Positions 40,609-49,877 of a DNA stretch of 64,000 nucleotides are shown in pieces (position 1 is the stretch's first letter; each line of letters opens with the position of its first letter). Source of the DNA: CAYREX01 sp964423505 (GTDB lineage: Bacteria > Fermentibacterota > Fermentibacteria > Fermentibacterales > JCC-6). The translations under genes and the position numbers were made by a program. The notes below the pieces were generated by a model. It was not told the DNA's origin. It searched no databases and was given only the letters and a program-made list of their open reading frames with translations. The DNA lies in contig CAYREX010000002.1 of the NCBI GenBank assembly GCA_964423505.1, positions 248,001 through 312,000 of the forward strand, in the 5' to 3' direction.

Positions 40609-41628
40609 CTAAAGCTTCACGACCGTCAGAGCCGCGCTCTCCCCCTCTCCGTAGACCCGGAGGACGTAGACGCCGGAGGGGTATCCCCGGGCGTCCCAGG
40701 CGTAGCTGCCGGGGAAGCGGTCCTCCAGGAGCACCCTTCCGGAGATGTCCAGCACCTCCACGCGAGCGGACGGACCGAAACCCTCCCCGCATACGGCTAC
40801 GCCCTCCGAGAAGGGGCTCTCGCCCGATAGCTCGAGATGCGCCGTCCCCGGGAGAGCCGCACCGCTGCCGCCGGCCACTCCCGTCGGGACGAGGTCTATC
40901 CGGTATATCTCGTCCGCATGGATATTGCTGGCCCACAGGTACCTGTCGCTCTCGAAACAGAGGCCGTGCGCCGCGGGAATGACCTCGTCCTCGATGTAGT
41001 CCGTGAGGCTCCCGCCGGTTGAGAAGGCCTTCACCGGCGAGTCGGACGCGTCGCAGGCGAACCAGATCTCCCCGGAGTCGCCCTCCCGGAAGGCTATGTC
41101 GTGGAAGACCGGCAGGCCGATGGGCTGGAACAGGTAGGGCCCGCTCATGATGCTGCCGGAGAAGGTGAACCGCTCTACCGTCTCGTTCATCGTGTACGTG
41201 TCGATGCCCGCTCCGAAAACATTGCTCGGCCCTGCAGCGAGACCAGAGACCCCCTGGTCGAGGTCGCTGCCTCAACAGTCGAGGTCGAAGCTGCCCAGGT
41301 ATCCTCCCGACGTGCTGTAGCGGTAGCAGTAGGGGTCCGAGTAGCTGGACCCGGTGGCCGCTGCGACGTATACCGCGTTGCTGGCGAAGGTGAGGCCGGT
41401 GGCTATCCTGGAGCCGGTCTGGGTGCATACCCAGGAGTCCTCCACCGAGCCGGTGACCGGGTCCAGGCGGTACACCGTCTCCGAGACGTTGTCCACCGCC
41501 CACAGGCTGCCCTCCCCGAAGCCCAGGCCGGTTATGTCTCCGTCCGGTGCGGCAAGCGTCCTGTCCACCACCGGGTCGGCCGGGCCCAGCGCGCAGATCA
41601 GGAGCACGGCGGCGAATGCTGTCTTCAT
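40609..41628 (-). CDS. Secreted propeller-like protein with in-frame TGA: candidate selenoprotein
   Basis: Read through one TGA (41272-41274), the frame encodes 339 residues: signal peptide (MKTAFAAVLLICALG), propeller-like repeats (LWAVDNVSETVYRLDPVTG, LWASNIHADEIYRIDLV) and a C-terminal sorting-type Ig domain (about 255-339: VEVLDISGRVLLEDRF, PSGVYVLRVYG, ending LTVVKL). The TGA is codon 119, directly after Cys118, and the repeats continue in the same frame on both sides. A stem-loop meeting the bacterial SECIS description follows immediately. Insertion of selenocysteine would yield a Cys-Sec pair; the alternative is a nonsense mutation. GGAGGGAG precedes the ATG, and a near-consensus promoter lies upstream. 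Confidence 0.6.
41234..41274 (-). promoter_or_regulatory. Candidate bacterial SECIS element directly after the in-frame UGA
   Basis: Beginning one base after the UGA, GCAGCGA pairs with UCGCUGC (7 bp); a four-base 5' bulge (CCUC) follows, then GACCAG pairs with CUGGUC (6 bp) enclosing the loop GGGGUCU. The loop begins 18 bases after the UGA and starts with G, and contains GGUCU as in the E. coli fdhF element. Bacterial SECIS elements have a loop 16-37 bases from the UGA with a G in its first two positions. Unverified experimentally. Confidence 0.55.
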
Positions 41629-41664
41629 GGTCGCTCCCTCCTCCCGTTCCCTCGCTCCTCCTCC

Positions 41665-41695
41665 ATTCTATCACCCGCCCGGGAGGGACTGTCAA
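41665..41695 (-). promoter_or_regulatory. Sigma-70 type promoter of the candidate selenoprotein gene
   Basis: On the minus strand TTGACA (41690-41695) is followed after 19 bases by TAGAAT (41665-41670). The expected start is near 41658, leaving about 30 bases of leader with GGAGGGAG before the ATG at 41628. Confidence 0.55.
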
Positions 41696-41888
41696 TGTGT
41701 ACGTCCACCCAACCTGCGGCGCTGCATACCCTTACCCGCGTCAGGGTGGGGCGTTCTCACCCGCGGGGGAGCGCAACCCCGGGAAGCCGCCGGCTCCCGG
41801 GCCCGCCCCCCCGGACGCCCCCGTCTTCGTGCATATTACTGCCGTTACGCCTTACATCGGTTCTCACACGCATCAAGGGGGATGCCGA

Positions 41889-42419
41889 ATGAGCGACAGA
41901 CAGCAGCGCAGGGAAGCCGTCATCGATGTCCTCAACCGCGCCAGGGCCATGGAGCTCCACGCGATAGTCCAGTACATGAACCAGCACTACGGGCTGGACG
42001 ATATGGACTACGGGGAGCTGGCGGCCAAGATCAAGCTCATCGCCATAGACGAGATGAAGCACGCCGAGGAGCTGGGCGAGCGGGTGAAGGAGCTCGGCGG
42101 GGAGCCCACCACGGAGAGGGCGGCGGAAGTCGTCCCCGGTCAGGAAGTGGAGAGCATCTACCGCTACGACTCCGGCATAGAGGACGACACCATCGAGGAC
42201 TACAACTCCTTTCTCGAGGTCTGCCGGGAGAACGGCGACAGCATAAGCGCCAGGATATTCGAGAAGCTCATCGAGGAGGAGCAGGTCCACCTGAACTACT
42301 TCGAGGACATCGCCGACCACATAGAGCAGCTCGGGGCCGCCTTCCTCTCGCAGAAGGCGGGTACGCCGTCGGACACCGGACTGACTATAATGGGCTTCGT
42401 CGGGCAGCAGGGGGAGTGA
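41889..42419 (+). CDS. Bacterioferritin-type ferritin-like protein
   Basis: 176 residues, a four-helix ferritin-like domain: ELHAIVQYMNQHYGLDDMD (helix A Glu), IAIDEMKHAEELGERV (helix B E-x2-H), and IEEEQVHLNYFEDIADHIEQL (helix D E-x2-H). The diiron ligands are thus complete. AAGGGGGATGCCGA precedes the ATG. It stores iron or removes peroxide in the cytoplasm. It is divergent from the candidate selenoprotein gene; the 260 bp between the two starts hold only the promoter noted and a GC-rich stretch without other clear signals. Confidence 0.88.
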   Translation: MSDRQQRREAVIDVLNRARAMELHAIVQYMNQHYGLDDMDYGELAAKIKLIAIDEMKHAEELGERVKELGGEPTTERAAEVVPGQEVESIYRYDSGIEDDTIEDYNSFLEVCRENGDSISARIFEKLIEEEQVHLNYFEDIADHIEQLGAAFLSQKAGTPSDTGLTIMGFVGQQGE

Positions 42420-42528
42420 GCGGGCGGAAGGCCCGCGCTCTCCGGCGCCCGTCAAGACAAGGGGGGACGGAGCGGGGCCGGGCAGGCAGCGCCCCTCCCC
42501 GCTCCAACCAGACCGACAGGAGGGAACG

Positions 42529-43410
42529 ATGAGAAGGATCCAGGCCCTTGTGGCCTCGCTGCTGGTCCTGGCTCTTCTGGCCGCCGGCTGCGGCGATGAG
42601 CCGGAGCCTGCCGAGGATGCCGGCTCCCCGGTGGTCGAGCCGGGAGAGCAGGTCACCGATGACGCCGGCGCAGACGCGGACGGCCCTGACGAGACCGTCG
42701 CCGCGGTGCCGGACGAGGTGGTCCTCTATCCGGAGGGCACGCTGGACCCGCAGGCGGTCGACCCGGATGTCCCGGTACCGGCCGATGTGCTCTTCGAGGC
42801 CTACTTCGCCTGGAACGGCATGGAGGTGACCGTAGCGGGTTACCCCGACATCTGGTACGGCGACTCCTCCGAGGTGGAGGGAGAGCTGGAGCTGGTGGCC
42901 GACCCGGACTCCAACGACGAGCTGCTGGTCGCGGAGCTGGCGGACCCCTCGCCGGTTACGGTGTACAGGGGAGAGCCGGTGGCCGTGAGGGGCACCCTGG
43001 AGATGACCTGGACCGGCCTCGAGATAACCGGCGCGGAGATCGTCGAGCCGCCGGCCGACCTCGAGCCGGTCGAGACCAGCGCCTACGTCTACGATGCCGG
43101 GACGGTGGTGCCGGTCGACCAGATGGTCGAGCTGGCAACCGCCCTGGAGGGCGTAGAGGTGGCAGTCGTCGGCAGGTACCACTCCACAACGACCTCCACG
43201 ACCTCGGATGGCACCACCATCAGGATAGACCTTACCTCCGGGAGGGATCCCTACACGAAGCTCGTGGCCTGCGAGATGGCGGACGAGATATCACCCGAGT
43301 CCGACTCGCTCCTCGTGGCCGAGCGTGAGGGCGTCGTCATACTGGGCACCGTCGAGGGCGAGTCCTTCGACATGGTGGGTCTGGAGGGCTGCGTCCTGCA
43401 GAACCGCTAG
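42529..43410 (+). CDS. Hypothetical lipoprotein
   Basis: 293 residues. Lipobox LLAAGC (Cys 21), then an acidic, Pro/Asp/Glu-rich linker (22-75) and two similar strand-rich modules: FEAYFAWNGMEVTVAGYPDIWYGDSSEVEGELELV and LATALEGVEVAVVGRYHSTTTSTTSDGTTIRIDL, each of which suggests an OB-like barrel. The linker acidity fits an envelope-exposed protein. GGAGGG precedes the ATG. No known family is recognised. It follows the ferritin-like gene by about 110 bp. Confidence 0.7.
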   Translation: MRRIQALVASLLVLALLAAGCGDEPEPAEDAGSPVVEPGEQVTDDAGADADGPDETVAAVPDEVVLYPEGTLDPQAVDPDVPVPADVLFEAYFAWNGMEVTVAGYPDIWYGDSSEVEGELELVADPDSNDELLVAELADPSPVTVYRGEPVAVRGTLEMTWTGLEITGAEIVEPPADLEPVETSAYVYDAGTVVPVDQMVELATALEGVEVAVVGRYHSTTTSTTSDGTTIRIDLTSGRDPYTKLVACEMADEISPESDSLLVAEREGVVILGTVEGESFDMVGLEGCVLQNR

Positions 43411-43448
43411 GATCTCCGGGAGCTCTCGGCGTGCGGCCCTGGCGGGCG

Positions 43449-44366
43449 TCAGCCCTCCAGGGCCGTCATGCAGAGGAAGAACCGCTTCTGGACAACGTAG
43501 TGCCCCCGCTCCGTAGTCAGGGCGAGCAGGCTGACCGAGCCGTAGAGCTCGCGGGGAAGCGGGAACACCAGGAGACGCTCCCCCGCCGGGACCGAGGTCA
43601 TCGCGGCCTCCCAGGTCTCCACGAGCGCGGAGACCTCCTCCGTCCTGAAGACCCCTCCGGACCACGAGCACATCGTCAACTCCAGCTCCCCGGTCTCCAC
43701 CGGCGCCCAGTCGCCCTGCGGCTCCGGCAACCCGCCGTCGACCAGGCAGGGCCTCTGCTCGGGCAGACCGGAGTCCGAGGTGCGCAGAAGCAGACCGGGC
43801 GCATGGACGTCCCGGAGCAGCCACTCCGGCCCGGCCCCCGCCGGGGGGGCGCCCATCAGGTCTTCCACCTCGCACTCGTAGTAGACGAAGCGGTCGGACC
43901 AGGAGCCGTCAGGCGAGGCCACCTGCCGGGAGGGGACGGCCCTCCAGGACGCCACCGCGTCGTAGTAGGCGCCGAGCTCCGGGATGTACTCCTCGGCCGG
44001 GATGGCCTGCCCGTCCGCGGTGTCCGGCTCCCGCGGCCACGTCGTCAGCTCCCAGGAGACCGAGGCGGGCACCCCGTCGCCGCCCTCCACCGAGAAGGAG
44101 GGCTCGGGGTAGGTCACCGTCACCCTGCCGTTGGGCACGTGCACGGTCAGCTCCCCGTCGAAGCTCACCCCGTGGAACCATATGACCGGGGCCTCCACGC
44201 AGAAGTCGGGGTCCGGCGGGACCATGTCCACCACCGGCGACCCGACCACCTCGGCGGACGAGACGGACAGCTCTATGACCCCCCATTCGTGCATCTCCAC
44301 GATATCGGTCTCGTCAATGGGCACCATAACGGTGTCGGCAAGCGCGGCGAACAGCAGCGGCAGCAT
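43449..44366 (-). CDS. Hypothetical exported protein
   Basis: 305 residues with a short hydrophobic N-terminus (MLPLLFAALADTVMVP) that may be a signal peptide. Beta-rich: EMHEWGVIELSVSSAEVVGSPVV, APVIWFHGVSFDGELTVHVPNGRVTVTYPEPSF, and a C-terminal half with TGELELTMCSWSGGVF and RGHYVVQKRFFLCM. The EWGVI and APVIWFHG segments look like a conserved family, but I cannot name it. Possibly periplasmic. Confidence 0.65.
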   Translation of the reverse strand: MLPLLFAALADTVMVPIDETDIVEMHEWGVIELSVSSAEVVGSPVVDMVPPDPDFCVEAPVIWFHGVSFDGELTVHVPNGRVTVTYPEPSFSVEGGDGVPASVSWELTTWPREPDTADGQAIPAEEYIPELGAYYDAVASWRAVPSRQVASPDGSWSDRFVYYECEVEDLMGAPPAGAGPEWLLRDVHAPGLLLRTSDSGLPEQRPCLVDGGLPEPQGDWAPVETGELELTMCSWSGGVFRTEEVSALVETWEAAMTSVPAGERLLVFPLPRELYGSVSLLALTTERGHYVVQKRFFLCMTALEG

Positions 44367-44410
44367 GGCGGCCTCCTCTCTACGGTAGCTCTACATCCGC
44401 GGGCCGGCCC

Positions 44411-45196
44411 CTATTCCGCCGGTACGGAGATCGTCAGGGCGACGGGGGCGTGGTCGGAGGGCCTCTCCCAGCCCCTCGCCTCCCGAAGGATGGAGCAGCT
44501 CCCGGCCATCTCCTCCGCCCCGCCGCCCAGCAGTACGAGGTCCAGCCTCATGCCCATGTCCCTCCTGAAAGCGGCCGCCCTGTAGTCCCACCAGCTGTAG
44601 GCCTTTCCCGCCGGATTGAAGAGCCTGTAGGCGTCCACCAGCCCGGCCTCCAGCATCGACGCCAGCCGGGATCGTTCGTCCGGGTGGTAGCAGACGGTCC
44701 CGTCCAGCGCCTCCGGGTCGTGCACGTCATCCGGACCGGGGGCGACGTTGAAGTCGCCAAGCAGGACCAGAGGCGTCGAGGAGGCCGTCTCACGGGCCAT
44801 CTCCCCCAGCTCGTCCAGGTAGCGGAGCTTCTCCAGGAACCTCCGCTCGTCCATGCCGCCGTTGGGGACGTACACGCATATGACGGCGATGCCGGAGACC
44901 TCCGTCGAGAGCAGTCTCCTCTGGTCGGCCAGGAAGCCGCTGGGAAGGCCGGTGGCCACCGGTTGCAGGGGCATTCGGGAGGCCATGGCGACGCCGTTCC
45001 ACCTGCTCTGCCCGCTGGCGAGGACCCGGTAGCCGAGCTCTGCGAAGGCCTCGCGGGGGAAGCCGTCGTCCTCCACCTTCGTCTCCTGCATGCAGAGCAG
45101 GTCGGGCCGTCTTTCGTCCAGCAGCCTCATTACCGAGGGCAGCCTGGCCCTCACCGAGTTCACGTTCCAGGTGACCATCTCGAGCTCCCGGCCCAT
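44411..45196 (-). CDS. xth: Exodeoxyribonuclease III (ExoIII/Xth family)
   Basis: 261 residues from ATG at 45196 (GGAGGCCGG upstream). EEP-fold nuclease motifs in order: MVTWNVNSVRARL, CMQETKVEDDGFP (metal-binding Glu), SRWNGVAMASR, CVYVPNGG (catalytic Tyr), LLGDFNVAPGPDDVHDP (Asp/Asn), YSWWDYRAAAFRRDMGMRLD (Trp-rich AP-site loop) and ERPSDHAPVAL (catalytic Asp-His). It repairs AP sites and digests 3' ends. Stop is 44 bp from the hypothetical exported protein's start on the same strand. Confidence 0.93.
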   Translation of the reverse strand: MGRELEMVTWNVNSVRARLPSVMRLLDERRPDLLCMQETKVEDDGFPREAFAELGYRVLASGQSRWNGVAMASRMPLQPVATGLPSGFLADQRRLLSTEVSGIAVICVYVPNGGMDERRFLEKLRYLDELGEMARETASSTPLVLLGDFNVAPGPDDVHDPEALDGTVCYHPDERSRLASMLEAGLVDAYRLFNPAGKAYSWWDYRAAAFRRDMGMRLDLVLLGGGAEEMAGSCSILREARGWERPSDHAPVALTISVPAE

Positions 45197-45229
45197 CCGG
45201 CCTCCTTCCAGCTCTCTCTCCACCGGCCT

Positions 45230-46504
45230 TCAGGCCGGGAGGTTCATCCTCACGGCCTTTATCGATAGGTGCACCACCACCGCCGTACCGACCAGCACCG
45301 CCGCCACCGTTGCCCACGCGGCGCCGATGGCCCCGTACCGGGGAACGAGGACGATGTTCAGCACAACGTTCAGCAGGGCGGAGGAGAGTATGCTGTAGAA
45401 CGAGTACGAGGGCTTCCCGATGGCCACCGAAAGGCTTGAGAACATGCTCCCCACCGGCTTGACCACCATCAGGAGCCCGAGGATTACCAGGACAGGCGCC
45501 GCGCCGTCGTACTTGCCTTCGAAGGCAAGGCCCAGCACCTGTCTGGGGAACCCGGCGAAGGCGATGACGACAGGCAGTTGCAGCAGCGAGATGAGCAGGA
45601 TGGAGCTCATGGTCCTCCTGATGACCTCGGAGCCCCTCCCCTTCGCCCACATCCTGGATACGAGCGGCAGCATCACCGTCTTCGCAGCCATGTTCAGGTT
45701 GTCGACAAGTGCCGTCAGCGTCCGGCAGGCGGAGTAACCCGATACCTCCGTCTCGGTGGACATCTTGCCGAGTATCAGTATGTCCGTCCTGGAGTAGACT
45801 TTGCCGGCCAGGCTGGCGCCCAGTGTTATCACGGAGAAGCCGAAGACGGCGCTCAGCTCCCTCCGGTCCAGACCGACGGACGGGTCCACGAAGCGCCAGC
45901 TGAGTATCCCGCCGACGACAGTGCCGAGGACGTTCCCGGCTATCATCGCCCCGAATATCTGCAGCGGGGAGTCCAGCGAGTCGGAGAGAAGGAACGCGAG
46001 GACTATCCCGATGCGGAGGAGTATGGACGAGAGGTCGGCGAACATCATCAGGGTCATCCTGCCCTTGGCCCGGAGGATGCTGTGGGGGAGGGTCGCCGTC
46101 GTGCTGGTGATGACGAGCAGGGCTATGGCCGCCGGGATGCCCTCCAGGTCGATGTCGGAGTAGAAGGACCTGAGCACGCCGCCGAAGACGGTTATGGCTG
46201 CCCCGAAGGCCACCGCCAGCAGAAGAGCGAAGAGGATGCCGGCGTTGGCCAGCCTGTTCTCCCGGGGGCCGTCCCCCTCCGCGGCGTACTTCGTGATGGC
46301 CTGCATGACGAAGCCGCCTCCGAGCATGACGGCTATCAGCTCTATGCTCCTGGCCACGGCGTAGGCAGCGAAGGCGTCCCTGGGCAGCGCCCTGATTATC
46401 AGTATGGAGAAGAGACCCCAGAGTATCCTCATGGCGTGGCTTACAAGCACCGGCGTGCCGACGCTCACGATCCTGCCTCTGAGGTCTATTATGTCCCTGA
46501 GCAT
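45230..46504 (-). CDS. Polysaccharide flippase (Wzx/MATE-like)
   Basis: 424 residues with about 12-14 membrane helices and no soluble domain. LVSHAMRILWGLFSILIIRAL, YAVARSIELIAVMLGGGFVM and the late PVLVILGLLMVVKPVGSMFSSLSVAIGKPSYSF fit the polysaccharide-biosynthesis (PST/MVF) flippase family. GGAGGGGGAT precedes the ATG at 46504. It would flip lipid-linked oligosaccharides to the periplasmic face. It is divergent from the O-antigen ligase-like gene (246 bp between starts), a natural partnership. Confidence 0.85.
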   Translation of the reverse strand: MLRDIIDLRGRIVSVGTPVLVSHAMRILWGLFSILIIRALPRDAFAAYAVARSIELIAVMLGGGFVMQAITKYAAEGDGPRENRLANAGILFALLLAVAFGAAITVFGGVLRSFYSDIDLEGIPAAIALLVITSTTATLPHSILRAKGRMTLMMFADLSSILLRIGIVLAFLLSDSLDSPLQIFGAMIAGNVLGTVVGGILSWRFVDPSVGLDRRELSAVFGFSVITLGASLAGKVYSRTDILILGKMSTETEVSGYSACRTLTALVDNLNMAAKTVMLPLVSRMWAKGRGSEVIRRTMSSILLISLLQLPVVIAFAGFPRQVLGLAFEGKYDGAAPVLVILGLLMVVKPVGSMFSSLSVAIGKPSYSFYSILSSALLNVVLNIVLVPRYGAIGAAWATVAAVLVGTAVVVHLSIKAVRMNLPA

Positions 46505-46750
46505 ATCCCCCTCCGTCGTCACGGGAGACCCGGCCGGAAGGCCCGGGAGACTCCGGTCAAAGCTCGCGAAAACGGGGGCGATTGTCCAGCGTCCCCGGGT
46601 CCCGTCGCCTTCTGCCGTCCCGGTGAGACGGCCACCCGTCTACCGGGGCGCCGGCATGGACAAAGAGGCGCCGCTGCGGCTATTCTTGCATCATGAGCGG
46701 TCTGACCGAATCCCTCCGCGGGACCCGCCGGACTCCGTGCGACCGGTGAG

Positions 46751-48247
46751 ATGAGCATCACCGGGACGGGGAGGTGGCGCGGCTACGGCGCCGAATGGGT
46801 GGGGCTCGGGGTCATCGGCGCCCTGCTGGTGGCCGGGCTCCTGATGGACGTGTTCGTCCCTCTCGCCCTGGCCCTGGCCGGCCTCTTCGTCCTCTTCATC
46901 ATCGCCGGGGATGCCCTCGGAGTCCTGCTGGCCACCCTTGCCCTGCAGATAGTGCTGACACACGCCCAGCTCAGCGTGGCCAGGCTCTACATCGGGAGCC
47001 TCGCCCTGAGGATGGACGACCTCCTCACCCTCTGGCTCCTCTTCCTCTGGGTGCTCACCCTTCCCGACCGGTCCCGGCAGGGGGCGGGGGAGAGGGTCAG
47101 CCCCGGCCTGACCGGCACCCTGGTCGCAGCTTTCGTTCTCCTCTCCGGCGTGGCCGTGCTGCGCGGGATTACCGGCGGGGACGACCGGGCGGCTGCCATG
47201 GTCCAGCTCAAGACCTTCGGGGCCTACGTGATGTACTTCCCCCTCCTCTGGGTCCTCGCCTCGGCCAGGGCCAGGAGGCTCGTCTGGCGGGTTCTGCTCT
47301 GGAGCGGCGTGCTGGGTGGGGTGATATTCGCCCTGAAGGGGCTCATGGGAAGGGGAGAGGGGGTCTACTACAGGGAGACCGGGCTCCGGATAGCGACCAG
47401 GCAGCCCAACGCGGTGGCCGCGGTGCTCCTGCTCTTCCTGGGCAGGCTCTGGAAGGACTGGGAGCGGAGGCCGCCGCTGATGCTGACCCTGGCGGCGATA
47501 GTCGTCATGGGGACGGCGGTGCTGGTCTCCCAGACCAGGGGCATATGGGGCGGCATCCTCCTCGCCCTGTCGGCCGCCTGGCTCCTCAACCTCTTCCGGA
47601 GGCGGGACGGCGTGAGGCTCTCGAAGAGGATGCTTGTCTCCCTCACCGCCCTGGCCCTGATGGTGATATTCGTCGTCTTCTCCATATCCGCGGCGGGCAT
47701 CATCTCCGCCGCTGACGTCGCCGAGAGGACCGGCAGCGAGTCCGGCAACTACCTCACGGACGCCTCCATCATGGCCAGGCTCTTCGCCTGGGCCACGGTG
47801 ACCCAGATGCTCAGCGGCCAGAGGGCCCTGACCGGGTACGGCTTCGGGGCCACCTACACCACCTTCAGGCCGGACTGGGGCGAGGTCCGGACCATGCCGT
47901 ACGTCGACAGCTCCTACTTCCAGACCGCGCTCAACATGGGGCTCATCGGCGTAGCGCTGCTGCTGGCCATCTACCTTACGGCCACGGTCAGGGCCGCCCG
48001 GCTCTTCCTCGGGGCGGAGAGCAGGGCGAGGGCCGGTATCGCGATGGGCATCTTCTGCGCGCTCGTGATGCTCATGTTCGCGTCCGCCTTCGCATCGGTC
48101 ATGACCAACTACAGGTTCACCCTACTGTGGGTCCTGCTCATCGCCTGGCTGCAGGTGGAGTGGGAGGAGGAGAGGAAGAGGACCGGGCCGCGGCCGACGA
48201 CCGAAGGCGGCGGCTCTACAGTCGACGACAGGGGAAATGCACACTGA
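46751..48247 (+). CDS. O-antigen ligase/polymerase-like membrane protein (Wzy_C)
   Basis: 498 residues, 10-12 membrane helices, with a large periplasmic loop near 300-380. RQPNAVAAVLLLFLGRLWKD, VLVSQTRGIWGGILLALSAAW and TGYGFGATYTTFRPDWGEVRTMPYVDSSYFQTALNMGLIGVALLLAIY match the Wzy_C (O-antigen ligase) family, including the conserved H/Y-S-x-Y region before the last helices. It would join or polymerise surface glycan. It pairs divergently with the flippase. The start ATG follows a short leader. Confidence 0.85.
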   Translation: MSITGTGRWRGYGAEWVGLGVIGALLVAGLLMDVFVPLALALAGLFVLFIIAGDALGVLLATLALQIVLTHAQLSVARLYIGSLALRMDDLLTLWLLFLWVLTLPDRSRQGAGERVSPGLTGTLVAAFVLLSGVAVLRGITGGDDRAAAMVQLKTFGAYVMYFPLLWVLASARARRLVWRVLLWSGVLGGVIFALKGLMGRGEGVYYRETGLRIATRQPNAVAAVLLLFLGRLWKDWERRPPLMLTLAAIVVMGTAVLVSQTRGIWGGILLALSAAWLLNLFRRRDGVRLSKRMLVSLTALALMVIFVVFSISAAGIISAADVAERTGSESGNYLTDASIMARLFAWATVTQMLSGQRALTGYGFGATYTTFRPDWGEVRTMPYVDSSYFQTALNMGLIGVALLLAIYLTATVRAARLFLGAESRARAGIAMGIFCALVMLMFASAFASVMTNYRFTLLWVLLIAWLQVEWEEERKRTGPRPTTEGGGSTVDDRGNAH

Positions 48248-48264
48248 GACGAAAGGGGTCGGAC

Positions 48265-48999
48265 ATGAGAACTGCTGCGATCGCACTGGCTCTAGCGCTT
48301 GCGTCCGCCGCGGTGGCGGACGACTGCAACTGGGGCAGCTTCGACGATTCCAGGGTGAACTACTCGGAGGGCACGCTGAACGGGGGCGTACACGGCACGC
48401 TGAGGAGCATCATCGCAGGCCACGGCGGGACAGTGCTCGCCGGGACGCCTCTTCTCACCTCCACCTACCTGGCGGACGTGGACGTGTTCTACACCTCCCT
48501 GCTGAGCACCTCCACCGGCGAGCTCTCCTCGGCGGAGCAGGCCGCCCTCCAGGGCTGGATATCCGCCGGAGGGACGCTGGTCGTCACCGCGGACATCTTC
48601 CCCCTCGCCGCGTACGAGTCGTTCACCGCCCACTACGGCGTGACAGGCTACGCCAACCTGGGGAACAACTCCACCGGCACGCCGGTGGGTAGCCACCCGA
48701 TAGTCACCGGGGTAACAGGCTACCGCTACAACACGGAGAGCACCTACAGCTACGGGTCGGACGCCCTGCTCATCGGGAACAACGGCATGGGGGACGACTT
48801 CATGATAGTGATGGAGCCTGGGACCGGGTTCACCGCCGGTGGGCGGATACTGGTGTTCGGTGACCACAACATGTTCGCGGACAACATGATAAACCTGTCA
48901 GACAACGAAGTGCTGGCCAACAACTTCGTCGAGTGGGCCTGCGAGACGGGCGTGGCTCTGGACAGGTCGACCTGGGGCAGCATAAAGACGTCATTCTGA
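48265..48999 (+). CDS. Secreted protein with GATase1-like fold and TWxxIK C-terminus
   Basis: 244 residues. Signal peptide MRTAAIALALALASAAVA; the mature part alternates helices and strands (GTLRSIIAGHGGTVLAG, DVDVFYTSLLST, LSSAEQAALQGWISAGGTLVVTADIF, GRILVFGDHNMFADNM), resembling DUF4350/GATase1-like sugar-binding domains. The last residues are LDRSTWGSIKTSF, which resemble the end of the secreted protein at 59867-60505 (DTWAGIKAAW). AAAGGGG precedes the ATG. Function unknown; it may be a surface protein. Confidence 0.7.
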   Translation: MRTAAIALALALASAAVADDCNWGSFDDSRVNYSEGTLNGGVHGTLRSIIAGHGGTVLAGTPLLTSTYLADVDVFYTSLLSTSTGELSSAEQAALQGWISAGGTLVVTADIFPLAAYESFTAHYGVTGYANLGNNSTGTPVGSHPIVTGVTGYRYNTESTYSYGSDALLIGNNGMGDDFMIVMEPGTGFTAGGRILVFGDHNMFADNMINLSDNEVLANNFVEWACETGVALDRSTWGSIKTSF

Positions 49000-49052
49000 C
49001 ACGGAGGGCGCAGGGAGAGCGGCGCGCCCGACGGACTGGGACTGGAGGAGGA

Positions 49053-49877
49053 ATGCCCGGCGAAGAGCCCTTCGTGCTGGTGGTGGGAGCCGCCGGAGGC
49101 ATAGGAGGAGAGACCGTCCGGCTCCTGCTGGAGTCGGGCTGCAGCGTCCTGGCCGCCGACGTCGACGGCGGGAGGCTGGAGGAGCGGCTCTCGGGGATGC
49201 CCGGCGGCGGGTCGGTCGAGCGGGTCGTCCTGGACATCACCGACAGGGAGGCGGTGCTCTCCCTGGTCGAGCGCCTGGAGCGCGGCGGTGTCCGGCTCAG
49301 GGCTGCCGTCATGGTCGCGGCGGTGCACAGCACATACCCCGTGGAGGAGCTGCCGGACGAGCTGGTGGAGAGGGTGCTGGCCTGCAACCTGACCGACCAC
49401 GTGAAGATGGTCCGCGACCTCATCCCGCTGCTCGAGCCGGACGGCAGGATCGTGGGCGTCAGCTCCATCGCCGCCGGGGTCGGGGTACCCATGTCCTCCC
49501 TCTATTCCGCCTCGAAGGCGGGCATGGAGGCCTTCTACGAGTCCATGCAGATAGAGCTGGGCGGCAGGGGCCTCAGGTGCGTCCTGGTCCATCCGGGCAA
49601 CGTGAACACCGGCTTCAACGAGACCGGCAACGAGTACCCGGCCGAGGGCGCCTCGGAGGTCGACCGCGCCTACAGGCGGGTGGTCTCCACCATAGACAGC
49701 AGGTACGGCATCGCGCCGGAGCGGGTCGCCCGGGTCATCCTGAAGGGCGTCCTGGGGAGGCGTCCCCGCTTCGTCTACATCGTCGGCGGCAACGCCCGCA
49801 AGGCCTACTGGGCTGTCCGTCTCCTCGGACGCAACCTGGCGCTGAAGCTGGCCGCCAGGTTCTTCGGGTTCCGATGA
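49053..49877 (+). CDS. Short-chain dehydrogenase/reductase
   Basis: 274 residues, classical SDR: VLVVGAAGGIGGETVRLLL (NAD(P) binding; TGxxxGxG replaced by GAAGGIG), then the active-site GVSSIAAGVGVPMSSLYSASKAGMEAF with Ser, Tyr and Lys, and HPGNVNTGF. GGAGGAGGA precedes the ATG. The C-terminal extension (ARKAYWAVRLLGRNLALKLAARFFGF) is hydrophobic and may associate with membrane. Substrate unknown. Stop overlaps the next gene's start (ATGA). Confidence 0.88.
   Translation: MPGEEPFVLVVGAAGGIGGETVRLLLESGCSVLAADVDGGRLEERLSGMPGGGSVERVVLDITDREAVLSLVERLERGGVRLRAAVMVAAVHSTYPVEELPDELVERVLACNLTDHVKMVRDLIPLLEPDGRIVGVSSIAAGVGVPMSSLYSASKAGMEAFYESMQIELGGRGLRCVLVHPGNVNTGFNETGNEYPAEGASEVDRAYRRVVSTIDSRYGIAPERVARVILKGVLGRRPRFVYIVGGNARKAYWAVRLLGRNLALKLAARFFGFR

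Noticed and set aside
40609..41628. Two separate genes instead of one (stop at 41272 taken literally)
   Set aside because: The second half lacks a start with a ribosome site and a signal peptide, and both halves share frame and propeller pattern; nonsense mutation remains the main alternative to selenocysteine.
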